Below, in pieces: positions 28,898 through 38,056 of a stretch of DNA of 64,000 nt. Each line of letters starts with the position of its first letter. Within the stretch, counting starts at the first letter, position 1. Source of the DNA: Pseudomonas phenolilytica (GTDB lineage: Bacteria > Pseudomonadota > Gammaproteobacteria > Pseudomonadales > Pseudomonadaceae); contig NZ_CP058908.1 in NCBI RefSeq assembly GCF_021432765.1, forward strand, positions 760,001-824,000. Reading direction: 5' to 3'. The translations under genes were made by a program, and so were the position numbers. The notes below the pieces were generated by a model. The model searched no databases, was not told the DNA's origin, and worked only from the letters and a program-made list of their open reading frames with translations.

Positions 28898-31213
28898 ATG
28901 GACAGCATTAACTCCCGTATCGCCAACGAGCTGGGCGTGCGCCCGCAACAAGTAGCCGCCGCCGTCGCGCTGCTCGACGAGGGCTCCACCGTGCCCTTCA
29001 TCGCCCGTTACCGCAAGGAAGTCACCGGCAGCCTCGACGATACCCAGCTGCGCAATCTGGAGGAGCGCCTGCGCTACCTGCGCGAGCTGGACGAGCGTCG
29101 CGTCTCGATCCTCGCCAGCATCGAGGAACAGGGCAAGCTGACTCCCGAGCTCAAGCGCGAGATCGACCTCGCCGACACCAAGACCCGCCTCGAAGACCTC
29201 TACCTGCCCTACAAGCAGAAACGCCGCACCAAGGGCCAGATCGCCCTGGAAGCCGGTCTCGGCGAACTGGCCGATGCGCTGTTCGGCAACCCGGACCTTA
29301 CGCCAGAGCAAGAAGCCGAGCGCTTCGTCGACGCCGAGAAGGGCTTTGCCGATGTGAAAGCCGTGCTCGAAGGCGCCAAGTACATCCTCATGGAGCGCTT
29401 CGCCGAAGATGCCGACCTGCTGGCCAAGCTGCGCGAGTTCCTCAAGCACAACGCCACCCTCAGCGCCCGCGTGGTGCCGGGCAAGGAAAGCGAAGGCGCC
29501 AAGTTCAGCGACTATTTCGAACACGACGAGGTGCTGAAGAACACCCCGTCGCACCGCGCGCTGGCGATCTTCCGCGGCCGCAACGAAGGCATCCTCAGCG
29601 TCAGCCTCAAGGTCGGTGACGAAACGCCCGGCAGCATGCACCCGGGCGAAGGCATGATCGGCGAGCGCTTCGGCATCGCCAACCGCGGTCGCGCCGCCGA
29701 CAAGTGGTTGGGCGAAGTGGTGCGCTGGACCTGGAAGGTCAAGCTCTACACCCATCTGGAAACCGATCTGCTCGGTGAGCTGCGCGACAAGGCCGAGGAC
29801 GAGGCGATCTCGGTGTTCGCCCGCAACCTGCACGACCTGCTGCTCGCCGCCCCGGCCGGCCCGCGCGCGACGCTGGCGCTCGACCCGGGCCTGCGCACCG
29901 GCTGCAAGGTCGCGGTGGTCGACGCCACCGGCAAGCTGCTGGAAACCGCCACCGTCTACCCGCACGCACCGCGCAACGACTGGGACGGCACCCTGGCGAT
30001 CCTCGCCAAGCTGTGCGCCAAGCACGCGGTCGACCTGATCGCCATCGGCAATGGCACCGCCAGCCGCGAGTCGGACAAGCTGGCCGGCGAGCTGATCAAG
30101 AAAGTACCCGGTCTCAAGCTCACCAAGATCATGGTCAGCGAAGCCGGCGCCTCGGTGTATTCGGCCTCGGAACTGGCGGCCCGGGAATTCCCCGATCTGG
30201 ACGTGTCCCTGCGCGGTGCCGTGTCCATCGCCCGCCGCCTGCAGGATCCGCTGGCCGAGCTGGTGAAGATCGACCCGAAATCCATCGGCGTCGGCCAGTA
30301 CCAGCACGACGTGTCCCAGCTCAAGCTGGCGCGCTCGCTGGATGCGGTGGTGGAGGATTGCGTGAACGCCGTCGGCGTCGACGTGAATACCGCTTCCGCC
30401 GCCCTGCTGGCGCGCATCTCCGGGCTCAACGGCACCCTGGCGCAGAACATCGTCGCCTACCGCGATGCCAACGGTGCGTTCAAGTCGCGCAGCGAGCTGA
30501 AGAAGGTGCCGCGCCTGGGCGACAAGACCTTCGAGCAGGCCGCCGGCTTCCTGCGCGTGATGAACGGTGACAACCCGCTGGACGCCTCCGCGGTGCACCC
30601 GGAAACCTACCCGCTGGTCAAGCGCATCGCCGCCGACACCGGCCGCGACATCCGCTCACTGATCGGCGATTCGGCGTTCCTCAAGCGCCTGGACCCGGCG
30701 AAGTTCACCGACGAAACCTTCGGCCTGCCGACCGTCACCGACATCCTCAGCGAACTGGACAAGCCGGGCCGCGACCCGCGCCCGGAGTTCAAGACCGCCG
30801 AGTTCCAGGACGGCGTCGAGACGCTGGCCGATCTCAAGCCCGGCATGGTGCTGGAGGGCGTAGTGACCAACGTGACCAACTTCGGCGCCTTCGTCGACAT
30901 CGGCGTGCATCAGGACGGCCTGGTGCACGTGTCGGCGCTCTCCGAGAAGTTCGTCAAGGACCCGTATGAGGTGGTCAAGGCCGGTGACATCGTCAAGGTC
31001 AAGGTCATGGAAGTGGACATCCCGCGCCAGCGCGTCGGCCTGTCCATGCGCATGAGCGATACCCCAGGCGAGAAGACCGACGGCCCGCGCGGCGGCAGCA
31101 AGCCACGCGGCAACGCCCCGCGCAGCGAACGCCACGCACGGGAAGACAAGCCCGCGCCGGCCAACGCGGCGATGGCCGCGCTGTTCGCCAACGCCAAGCA
31201 GCTGAGGAAATAA
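28898..31213 (+). CDS. tex: Tex family RNA-binding transcription accessory protein
   Basis: Tex is a conserved nucleic-acid-binding protein involved in transcription and stress responses. The 771-residue length is normal. The order is an N-terminal helical region with [20 protein letters not shown], a YqgF-like RNase H-fold domain at about 320-460 ([17 protein letters not shown]), helix-hairpin-helix repeats at about 490-600, and an S1 RNA-binding domain at about 645-715 ([31 protein letters not shown]). A basic low-complexity tail completes it. TATACT at 28838-28843 is a likely -10. A thioesterase gene follows after two bases. Confidence 0.97.
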   Translation: MDSINSRIANELGVRPQQVAAAVALLDEGSTVPFIARYRKEVTGSLDDTQLRNLEERLRYLRELDERRVSILASIEEQGKLTPELKREIDLADTKTRLEDLYLPYKQKRRTKGQIALEAGLGELADALFGNPDLTPEQEAERFVDAEKGFADVKAVLEGAKYILMERFAEDADLLAKLREFLKHNATLSARVVPGKESEGAKFSDYFEHDEVLKNTPSHRALAIFRGRNEGILSVSLKVGDETPGSMHPGEGMIGERFGIANRGRAADKWLGEVVRWTWKVKLYTHLETDLLGELRDKAEDEAISVFARNLHDLLLAAPAGPRATLALDPGLRTGCKVAVVDATGKLLETATVYPHAPRNDWDGTLAILAKLCAKHAVDLIAIGNGTASRESDKLAGELIKKVPGLKLTKIMVSEAGASVYSASELAAREFPDLDVSLRGAVSIARRLQDPLAELVKIDPKSIGVGQYQHDVSQLKLARSLDAVVEDCVNAVGVDVNTASAALLARISGLNGTLAQNIVAYRDANGAFKSRSELKKVPRLGDKTFEQAAGFLRVMNGDNPLDASAVHPETYPLVKRIAADTGRDIRSLIGDSAFLKRLDPAKFTDETFGLPTVTDILSELDKPGRDPRPEFKTAEFQDGVETLADLKPGMVLEGVVTNVTNFGAFVDIGVHQDGLVHVSALSEKFVKDPYEVVKAGDIVKVKVMEVDIPRQRVGLSMRMSDTPGEKTDGPRGGSKPRGNAPRSERHAREDKPAPANAAMAALFANAKQLRK

Positions 31214-31215
31214 GC

Positions 31216-31605
31216 ATGAGCATGCAAGTCGAGGCGGTGGGCAACTCCAGCGCCTTCGGCCGTCTGCTCGGCCTGGAAATCCACCAGGTCGGTAATGGCG
31301 AGGCCGTGCTCGGCCTGACCATGCACGACGGTCTGCGCAACCTGCACGGCAAGCTGCACGGCGGCGCGCTGTTCTCGCTGATCGACACCGCCATGGGCCA
31401 GGCCAGCCACAGCCTCGGCGACGGCTCGCCGAACAGCGTGACGCTGGAATGCAAGGTCAACTACATCCGCCCGGTCACCGACGGCGAGCTACGCTGCCGG
31501 GCGTGGGTGGTGCATGGCGGCCGGCGCACCCAGGTGCTCGAAGCCGAGGTCCACCAGGGCGACAAGCTGATCGCCAAGGCGCAGGCCACCTTCGCCTGCC
31601 TGTAA
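31216..31605 (+). CDS. PaaI-type hotdog thioesterase
   Basis: The 129-residue protein has the PaaI/YdiI family motif NLHGKLHGGALFSLIDTAMGQA, with the catalytic Asp position in SLIDTAMG. NYIRPVTDGELRCRAWVVHGGRRTQV follows, then the closing strand KAQATFAC. It probably hydrolyses aromatic or medium-chain acyl-CoA. The start lies two bases after the tex stop, so it is co-transcribed with tex, an arrangement I recall from other pseudomonads. There is no functional reason evident for the pairing. Confidence 0.9.
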   Translation: MSMQVEAVGNSSAFGRLLGLEIHQVGNGEAVLGLTMHDGLRNLHGKLHGGALFSLIDTAMGQASHSLGDGSPNSVTLECKVNYIRPVTDGELRCRAWVVHGGRRTQVLEAEVHQGDKLIAKAQATFACL

Positions 31606-31701
31606 CGCCGCGCCCATCGTGTCCGCACGCAAACGCCGCTCTTGTGCAGCGGCGTTTGCGTCCCCATATTGGGCCGACTGTCGCGTGAAGGAATCCACAA
31701 G

Positions 31702-33279
31702 TTGAGCGATCTTCTCTCTCATCGTCTGGCACTGCTGGCCGAGCAAACCAACCTGCCGCTGCTCAGCCAATGCCTGCACGGGATCGAGCGCGAATGCCTG
31801 CGCGTCGATGCGAACGGCCAGCTGGCCCACACCGCGCATCCGCGTGCCCTTGGCTCGGCGCTGACGCACCCGCAGATCACCACCGACTATTCCGAGGCGC
31901 TGCTGGAATTCATCACCGGCACCGACCAGGACCCGCGCAATACGCTGGCCGAGCTGGAGACCATCCACCGGTTCACCTATGCCAAGCTCGACGGCGAGTT
32001 CCTCTGGAGCCCGTCGATGCCCTGTCCGCTGCCGGACGAGGCGGACATTCCCATCGCCGAATACGGCAGCTCCAACGTCGGCCGGCTCAAGCACGTCTAC
32101 CGCCAGGGCCTGGCGCTGCGCTACGGCAAGACCATGCAGTGCATCGCCGGCATTCACTACAACTTCTCGCTGCCCGAGCAACTGTGGGCGGTGCTGCAGG
32201 CCGACGACGGTGATCAGCGCAGCGCGCAGGATTATCGCTCCAGCCGCTACATCAGCCTGATCCGCAACTTCCGTCGCTACAGCTGGCTGCTGATGTACCT
32301 GTTCGGCGCCTCGCCGGCGCTGGATGTCGGCTTCCTGCGCGGCCGCGCGCATCAGCTCGAACAGCTCGATGAGCACACGCTCTACCTGCCCTGGGCGACC
32401 AGCCTGCGCATGAGCGACCTGGGCTACCAGAACAACGCCCAGGCCGGCCTGACGCCCTGCTACGACGACCTGCCAAGCTATACCGAAAGCCTCTATCACG
32501 CGGTCTCCACGCCATATGCACCCTACGTGGCGCTGGGCACCAAGGACGCCGCCGGCAACTGGCAGCAGCTCAACACCAACGTGCTGCAGATCGAAAACGA
32601 GTACTACTCCAATATCCGCCCCAAGCGCGTCACTGCGGTCGGCGAGCGGCCGTTGCAGGCGCTGCGGGCGCGCGGCATCCAGTACATCGAAGTGCGCTGC
32701 CTGGACATCAATCCGTTCCTGCCGCTGGGTATCGACCTCGGCGAGGCACGCTTCCTCGATGCCTTCCTGCTGTTCTGCGCGCTGGATGACAGCCCCTGTC
32801 TGGCCGAAGGCGAATGCGGCACCGCCACCGACAACTTCCTCAAGGTGGTCAAGGAGGGCCGGCGCCCCGGCCTGGAACTGCGCCGCCGCGGCGAGAACCT
32901 GCCCCTCACCGTCTGGGCCGGCGAGCTGCTCGACGGCATTGGCCGTGTCGCCGCCCTGCTCGACCGCAGCCACGGCGACGCGCGGCATGCCGAGGCGCTC
33001 GCCGAACAGCGGGCCAAGGTCGCCGACAGCCGCCTGACCCCGTCGGCACGGGTGCTCGACGAGCTGCGCCGCAGCGGCGAGAGCTTCAGCCGGTTCGCCA
33101 TGCGCCAGACGCTCCTCCATGCCGGGCATTTCCGCGCAGAGCCACTGCCCGCCGAGGTGATGGCCGGTTTCGAAACTGCGGCGCGGCAATCGCTGGAACA
33201 GCAGACCGCGATGGAAGCGGCCGATCGCCTGGATTTCGACAGTTTCGTCGCCGATTACCAGCGCAGCCTCGACGCCTGA
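31702..33279 (+). CDS. gshA: Glutamate-cysteine ligase
   Basis: This enzyme makes gamma-glutamylcysteine, the first and rate-limiting step of glutathione synthesis. The 525-residue protein is the proteobacterial class: [13 protein letters not shown] near residue 25, [18 protein letters not shown], and [13 protein letters not shown] near residue 150. The start is a TTG at 31702 preceded by GAAGGA. This gives [17 protein letters not shown], which aligns with the MSDLLS N-terminus of relatives; no ATG exists at that place. The rare start codon may keep expression low. A 9-bp GC hairpin follows the stop. Confidence 0.94.
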   Translation: MSDLLSHRLALLAEQTNLPLLSQCLHGIERECLRVDANGQLAHTAHPRALGSALTHPQITTDYSEALLEFITGTDQDPRNTLAELETIHRFTYAKLDGEFLWSPSMPCPLPDEADIPIAEYGSSNVGRLKHVYRQGLALRYGKTMQCIAGIHYNFSLPEQLWAVLQADDGDQRSAQDYRSSRYISLIRNFRRYSWLLMYLFGASPALDVGFLRGRAHQLEQLDEHTLYLPWATSLRMSDLGYQNNAQAGLTPCYDDLPSYTESLYHAVSTPYAPYVALGTKDAAGNWQQLNTNVLQIENEYYSNIRPKRVTAVGERPLQALRARGIQYIEVRCLDINPFLPLGIDLGEARFLDAFLLFCALDDSPCLAEGECGTATDNFLKVVKEGRRPGLELRRRGENLPLTVWAGELLDGIGRVAALLDRSHGDARHAEALAEQRAKVADSRLTPSARVLDELRRSGESFSRFAMRQTLLHAGHFRAEPLPAEVMAGFETAARQSLEQQTAMEAADRLDFDSFVADYQRSLDA

Positions 33280-33288
33280 GCATTGTCT

Positions 33289-33311
33289 GCGGCGGGCGCG
33301 CTGCCCGCCGC
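33289..33311. terminator. GC hairpin between convergent gshA and argA
   Basis: GCGGCGGGC, loop GCGCT, GCCCGCCGC form a perfect 9-bp stem placed between the two stop codons. There is no U-tract. Confidence 0.5.
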
Positions 33312-33318
33312 CAGCGCC

Positions 33319-34617
33319 TCAGAGCGCCTTTTCGAAGATCTTCGAGTTGCGCTGGAAGTTGTACAGCGAGGCGCGCGCCGCCGGCAGGTGCTCGACGCCG
33401 ATCGGCTCGAAGCCACGCTCGCGGAACCAGTGCGCGGTGCGCGTGGTGAGCACGATGAGCTTCTTCAGTCCGAGCTTGCGCGCACGCTCCTCGATGCGTT
33501 CGAGCAGTTCGTCGCCGCGCCCGCCGTGGCGGTATTCCGGGTTGACCGCCAGACAGGCCAGCTCGCCGGCGTCCGAATCGGCGATCGGATAGAGCGCCGC
33601 GCACGCGATGATCAGCCCGTCGCGCTCGACGATGCTGAACTGCTCGACCTCGCGCTCCAGCACCTCGCGCGAGCGGCGCACGAGGATGCCCTGTTCCTCC
33701 AGCGGGGTGATCAGGTCAATCAGCCCACCGACGTCCTCGATGGTCGCCTCGCGCAGCTGCTCGAACTGCTCCTGAGTGACCAGGGTGCCGGCACCGTCGC
33801 GGGTGAACAGCTCGTTGAGCAGCGCGCCGTCGTCGGCGTAGCTGACCACGTGGCTGCGCCGCACACCGCCGCGGCAGGCCTGCGCGGCGGCGTCGAGCAG
33901 CTCGGCCTGGTACTGGCTGCCGAGGCGTTCGACGTAGGCCGGAATCTGCTGCGGGCGCAGCTCGCGCACCAGCCTGCCGCTCTCGTCGAGCAACCCGGTC
34001 TCGGCACCGTAGAGCACCAGCTTGTCAGCCTGCAGGTCGATGGCGGCGCGGGTGGCGACGTCCTCGCAGGCCAGGTTGAAGATCTCCCCGGTCGGCGAGT
34101 AGCCCAGCGGCGACAGCAGCACGATGGTGCGCTCGTCGAGCAGGCGGCCGATGCCCTTGCGGTCGATGCGCCGCACCTCACCGGTGTGGTGCAGGTCGAC
34201 ACCGTCAAGCACGCCAATCGGTCGCGCGGTGACAAAATTGCCGCTGGCCACGCGCAGCCGCGCGCCCTGCATCGGCGAGGCGGCCATGTCCATCGACAGC
34301 CGCGCTTCCAGCGCGATGCGCATCTGTCCGACCGCATCGATCACGCATTCCAGCGTCGCCGCATCGGTGATGCGCAGGTCGCGGTGATAGCGCGGCTCGA
34401 TGCCGCGCGCCGCCAGTCGCGCCTCGATCTGCGGCCGCGAGCCGAACGCCAGCACCAGGCGCACGCCAAGGCTGTGCAGCAGCACCAGGTCGTGGACGAT
34501 GTTGGCGAAGTTGGCATGCTCCAGGCCGTCGCCCGGCAGCATGACGACGAAGGTGCGGTCGCGGTGCGAATTGATGTAGGGCGAGGAGTCGCGAAGCCAG
34601 GTGACGTAGTCGTGCAT
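33319..34617 (-). CDS. argA: N-acetylglutamate synthase
   Basis: This enzyme catalyses the first step of arginine synthesis, acetyl-CoA plus glutamate to N-acetylglutamate. The 432-residue protein fuses an amino-acid-kinase-like regulatory domain (residues about 1-270, HDYVTWLRDSSPYINSHRDRT onward) to a GNAT acetyltransferase domain (about 285-432). The GNAT domain has the acetyl-CoA loop EYRHGGRGDELLERIEERAR. The kinase-like part binds arginine for feedback inhibition in the family. argE lies upstream? No: on this strand argE is downstream, its GTG at 35807 being transcribed before argA at 34617. The order is therefore argE then argA, with about 35 bases between. Confidence 0.96.
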   Translation of the reverse strand: MHDYVTWLRDSSPYINSHRDRTFVVMLPGDGLEHANFANIVHDLVLLHSLGVRLVLAFGSRPQIEARLAARGIEPRYHRDLRITDAATLECVIDAVGQMRIALEARLSMDMAASPMQGARLRVASGNFVTARPIGVLDGVDLHHTGEVRRIDRKGIGRLLDERTIVLLSPLGYSPTGEIFNLACEDVATRAAIDLQADKLVLYGAETGLLDESGRLVRELRPQQIPAYVERLGSQYQAELLDAAAQACRGGVRRSHVVSYADDGALLNELFTRDGAGTLVTQEQFEQLREATIEDVGGLIDLITPLEEQGILVRRSREVLEREVEQFSIVERDGLIIACAALYPIADSDAGELACLAVNPEYRHGGRGDELLERIEERARKLGLKKLIVLTTRTAHWFRERGFEPIGVEHLPAARASLYNFQRNSKIFEKAL

Positions 34618-34652
34618 GGATGAACCCGTGGGATTGACGAAGAGGCGCGGCG

Positions 34653-35807
34653 TCAGGCCCGCGCCGGTTGCAGACAGTAGTGGGCGATCATCCGCCGCAG
34701 CAGCTGCACGGTCGGCTCGATACGCGCCAGCTCAAGATACTCGTCCGGCTGATGCGCGCAGGCGATGTCGCCTGGCCCGAGGATCAGCGTCTGGCAGCCG
34801 AGCTGCTGAAGATAAGGCGCTTCGGTGGCGAACGCCACCGCGTGGGCGGCGTGACCGGTGAGGCGTTCGGCAAGCTGTACCAGCTCGCTGTCGGCGGCCT
34901 GCTCGAAGGCCGGCACGCTGGGGAAGATCGGCGCCAGCTCGATGCTCACCCGATGCTGCTCGGCCAGCGGCTGCAGGCGCTGGCGGATCGCCGTGCGCAA
35001 CTTTGCCGGGTCCATGCCCGGCAGCGGACGCAGGTCAAATTCCAGCGCGCACTGGCCGCAAATGCGGTTGGGATTGTCGCCGCCGTGGATACAGCCGAGA
35101 TTGAGCGTCGGCCCGGGCACGTCGAACAGCGGATTGTTGAACTCGGCCTGCCACTCGCGGCGCAGCGCCAGCAGCTCGCCCATCGCCGCGTGCATGGCCT
35201 CCAGCGCGCTGTGGCCGTAGGCCGGATTGGACGAATGGCCGCTCTGCCCGAGGATGTCCAGGCGCTCCATCATGATGCCCTTGTGCAGCCGCACCGGGCG
35301 CAGGCCGGTGGGCTCGCCGATCAGCGCAGCCCGCCCGAGCGGCTGGCCGGCCGCCGCCAGCGCGCGGGCGCCGGACATCGAGCTTTCCTCGTCGCAAGTG
35401 GCGAGAATCAGCAGGGGCTGGCGGAACGGTTGTTCGAGCAGCGTACGCACCGCCTCGATTACCAGTGCGAAGAAGCCCTTCATGTCGCAGCTGCCCAGCC
35501 CGTACCAGCGGTCGTCGGCCTCGCGCAGGCGCAGCGGGTCGGACGTCCACAGCCCGGCATCGTAGGGCACGGTATCGCTGTGTCCGGCCAGCACCAGGCC
35601 GCCCGGGCCGGAGCCGTAGACGGCCAGCAGGTTGAACTTGCCGGGGGCAATTTCGGGGGTCTCGCAGGCGAAGCCCAGCTCACCGAGCCAGCCGGCCAGC
35701 AGCTCGATCACGGCGCGGTTGCTCTGGTCCCAGCCGGGCTGAGTGCAGCTCACCGACGGCGCGGCGATCAGCGCGGCGAACTGCTCCTTGAGAGAGGGGA
35801 TGGGCAC
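34653..35807 (-). CDS. argE: Acetylornithine deacetylase
   Basis: This zinc-dependent M20-family hydrolase converts N-acetylornithine to ornithine. The 384-residue protein has the metal-ligand segments LVLAGHSDTVPYD near residue 74 and YGLGSCDMKGFFAL near residue 105, with catalytic CDEESSMSGARAL about 30 residues later. DPAKLRTAIRQRL closes the dimerisation lid. The start is GTG at 35807, six bases after GAGGAG. The longer frame is arginine- and cysteine-rich and not coding. The next gene on the strand is argA, 35 bases on, so two arginine-synthesis steps share a transcript. Confidence 0.94.
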   Translation of the reverse strand: MPIPSLKEQFAALIAAPSVSCTQPGWDQSNRAVIELLAGWLGELGFACETPEIAPGKFNLLAVYGSGPGGLVLAGHSDTVPYDAGLWTSDPLRLREADDRWYGLGSCDMKGFFALVIEAVRTLLEQPFRQPLLILATCDEESSMSGARALAAAGQPLGRAALIGEPTGLRPVRLHKGIMMERLDILGQSGHSSNPAYGHSALEAMHAAMGELLALRREWQAEFNNPLFDVPGPTLNLGCIHGGDNPNRICGQCALEFDLRPLPGMDPAKLRTAIRQRLQPLAEQHRVSIELAPIFPSVPAFEQAADSELVQLAERLTGHAAHAVAFATEAPYLQQLGCQTLILGPGDIACAHQPDEYLELARIEPTVQLLRRMIAHYCLQPARA

Positions 35808-35874
35808 GGACGGCTCCTCGGCATGGCGGACGACGCGTGCAGTGAAGCATGAAACCCGTCGCGATGCCGAAATC

Positions 35875-35902
35875 GCGCCGCCCAGCGACCAGCGGGCGGC
35901 GC
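35875..35902 (-). terminator. Terminator-like hairpin after the Pit-family gene
   Basis: GCGCCGCCC, ten-base loop, GGGCGGCGC is a perfect 9-bp stem. On the minus strand it starts six bases after the stop of the phosphate transporter gene and is followed by GATTT. Confidence 0.6.
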
Positions 35903-35907
35903 CGCAA

Positions 35908-37173
35908 TCAGCCGAACAGGCCCTGCAGGATGCTGAAGAACACGATCGACAGCAGTGCACCGGCCGGCAGCGTGACGATCCAGGAAACGAAGATCTTGCC
36001 GATCACGCCCAGATTCAGCGCGCCGATGCCGCGCGCGATGCCGATGCCGAGCACCGCGCCGACCAGCGTATGGGTGGTGGATACCGGCAGGCCGATGGCC
36101 GAAGCGCCGACCACGGTGGACGCTGTCGCCAGCTCGGCGGCAAAACCGCGGCTAGGCGTCAGCTCGGTGATTTCCTTGCCGACGGTGGCGATCACCTTGT
36201 AGCCGTAGGTGGCCAGACCGATAACGATCCCCAGCGCGCCGAGCAGCAGCACCCAGCCCGGCACGGCGGACTTGGCGGCGATGTCGCTGGCACCGCCGGA
36301 CTCGATCACGCCGACGATGGCCGCCAGCGGACCGACTGCGTTGGCCACGTCGTTGGCGCCGTGGGCGAAGGCCATCGAGCAGGCGGTGAACACCATCAGT
36401 ACGGCGAACACCTTCTCCACGCTGGCGAAGTGGAAGGTGCGATCCGCTTCCGCGTCGACCTTGATGCGCGACAGCAGCGCGATGCCGGCGAACATCACCA
36501 GCAGTCCGATGGCCACCGCCAGCAGCAGGCCCTGCGCGCCGGAGAGGTGCAGCCCGACATGCTTGAGGCCCTTGGTCACGGTCATCAGCGCGACCATGAA
36601 GCCGGTGGCGAACATGTACAGCGGTACATAGCGCTTGGCGTTACGGAACGGTTCGTCGGTATCCATGATCAGCCGCTGCACGCTCATGAACAGGCCGAAG
36701 GCCACCAGCCCGGAAAGGAACGGGGTGATCACCCAGCTGGCGACGATCGGGCCGATCGCGCCCCACTGCACGGCATCCATCGAGATGCCGACGGCGGCGA
36801 AACCGATCACCGCGCCGACGATCGAGTGCGTGGTCGATACCGGCCAGCCGCGCGAGGTCGCGATCAGCAGCCAGGTGCCGGCGGCCAGCAGCGCCGACAT
36901 CATGCCCAGCACCATCAGGTCCGGCGTGATGATCTCCGCATCGACGATGCCGTTCTTGATCGTCTCGGTCACTTCGCCACCGGCCAGGTAGGCGCCGCAG
37001 AATTCGAAGATCATGGCGATGAAGATCGCCTGGCGGATGGTCAGTGCCTTGGAGCCGACCGAGGTGCCCATCGCATTGGCCACGTCATTGGCGCCCACGC
37101 CCCAGGCCATGAAAAAACCGAACATGCAGGCGAGCACGAGGAGTACGAAACCGTATTCCGAGAGAAGAGACAT
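35908..37173 (-). CDS. pit: Inorganic phosphate transporter, Pit family (421 residues)
   Basis: This inner-membrane, proton-driven, low-affinity phosphate symporter of the PiT family shows the two inverted PHO4 repeats, each with the family signature. AWGVGANDVANAMGTSVG lies near residue 23 and AHGANDVANAVGPLAA near residue 277. The paired motifs GWPVSTTHSIVGAVIG and GLPVSTTHTLVGAVLG are also present, with about ten hydrophobic helices. The upstream gene on the same strand encodes a DUF47/PhoU-like partner, 37 bases away. Such pairs are typical; the partner regulates the transporter. A second, different Pit transporter lies divergently at 38 kb. Confidence 0.95.
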   Translation of the reverse strand: MSLLSEYGFVLLVLACMFGFFMAWGVGANDVANAMGTSVGSKALTIRQAIFIAMIFEFCGAYLAGGEVTETIKNGIVDAEIITPDLMVLGMMSALLAAGTWLLIATSRGWPVSTTHSIVGAVIGFAAVGISMDAVQWGAIGPIVASWVITPFLSGLVAFGLFMSVQRLIMDTDEPFRNAKRYVPLYMFATGFMVALMTVTKGLKHVGLHLSGAQGLLLAVAIGLLVMFAGIALLSRIKVDAEADRTFHFASVEKVFAVLMVFTACSMAFAHGANDVANAVGPLAAIVGVIESGGASDIAAKSAVPGWVLLLGALGIVIGLATYGYKVIATVGKEITELTPSRGFAAELATASTVVGASAIGLPVSTTHTLVGAVLGIGIARGIGALNLGVIGKIFVSWIVTLPAGALLSIVFFSILQGLFG

Positions 37174-37210
37174 AAGGATTACCTGTTGAAGCCAGAAAGG
37201 ATGCTGGCGC

Positions 37211-37888
37211 TCAGCGCGCCAGCAATTGTTCCAGTCGGTTGCCGACACGTTCGGCACGGTCGGCGATGTCGCCGACCCATTCGATGATCTTGTAGAGGAA
37301 GATCACATCCACGGGCGGAAGGTCCTTTTCCAGCTGATACAGGGCGCGCCGCACGGCAACCTGCATGCGGTCGGTGTCGCGCTCGATGTCTTCGAGCTCC
37401 TCGACCATTTTTTCCACGAGTACGGCTTCGCGGCCGCTGAAGCCGGTTTCCAGCAGGGCGTCGAGTTCCTTGAGCGCTTTGAGCGCCTGGGTGCTGGCGT
37501 CAACGCAACGCTGCACATAAGCCAGCATCTGCGGCTGCAGCTGCGCGGGAATGTTCATGCAGCGGCCGAGCATCAGGCCGGCGATGTCCTTGGCCCGGTT
37601 GGCAATCTTGTCCTGCACGCTCAACAGATCGAGTAGGTCCGAGCGCGGTACCGGCAGGAACAGGCTCTTGGGCAGGTGCTGGCGGACGCTCTTCTTCAGT
37701 TTGTCGGCCTCATTCTCCAGCTGAACCATTTCCTGCTGGATCTGTTCGACGCGTTCCCAGTCCTGCGCCATCACCGCCTGGAAGAACGGCACCAGGTTCG
37801 CCGCGCATTCGTGGGATTTGGCCATGTGCTGCTGCATCGGGCCGATGGGCGAACGGCCGAAGAGACTGACAAACGGATTGATTGGCAT
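37211..37888 (-). CDS. DUF47/TIGR00153 PhoU-like accessory protein for the Pit transporter
   Basis: This 225-residue cytosolic helical protein is related to PhoU. MPINPFVSLFGRSPIGPMQQHM is the family N-terminus, and ENEADKLKKSVRQHLPKSLFLPVPRSDLLDLL carries the acidic metal-binding helix pair. It is probably needed for activity of the Pit permease just downstream on the same strand. It is divergent from the second Pit gene across about 170 bases. Confidence 0.93.
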   Translation of the reverse strand: MPINPFVSLFGRSPIGPMQQHMAKSHECAANLVPFFQAVMAQDWERVEQIQQEMVQLENEADKLKKSVRQHLPKSLFLPVPRSDLLDLLSVQDKIANRAKDIAGLMLGRCMNIPAQLQPQMLAYVQRCVDASTQALKALKELDALLETGFSGREAVLVEKMVEELEDIERDTDRMQVAVRRALYQLEKDLPPVDVIFLYKIIEWVGDIADRAERVGNRLEQLLAR

Positions 37889-38013
37889 AGACAGCGCCTT
37901 TCGGTAAGGAAGCCGCAATTATAAAACTAATGTGACCGCCTGGCGGAAAAACCTTGGCCGAGCCGGGTGCCGGGCGTCGGTTACATATCCAAAAGGCCAT
38001 GATGTGAACCTTC

Positions 38014-38022
38014 TGGCATAAT
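38014..38022 (+). promoter_or_regulatory. Extended -10 element for the second Pit gene
   Basis: TGGCATAAT, an extended -10 form, is followed by CCCGCGCC. It places the transcript start about 28 bases before the ATG at 38057. There is no clear -35. The same TGGCATAAT element occurs upstream of pckA. Confidence 0.45.
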
Positions 38023-38056
38023 CCCGCGCCTCCAAAGACCCCCCGCGGACACTTTC

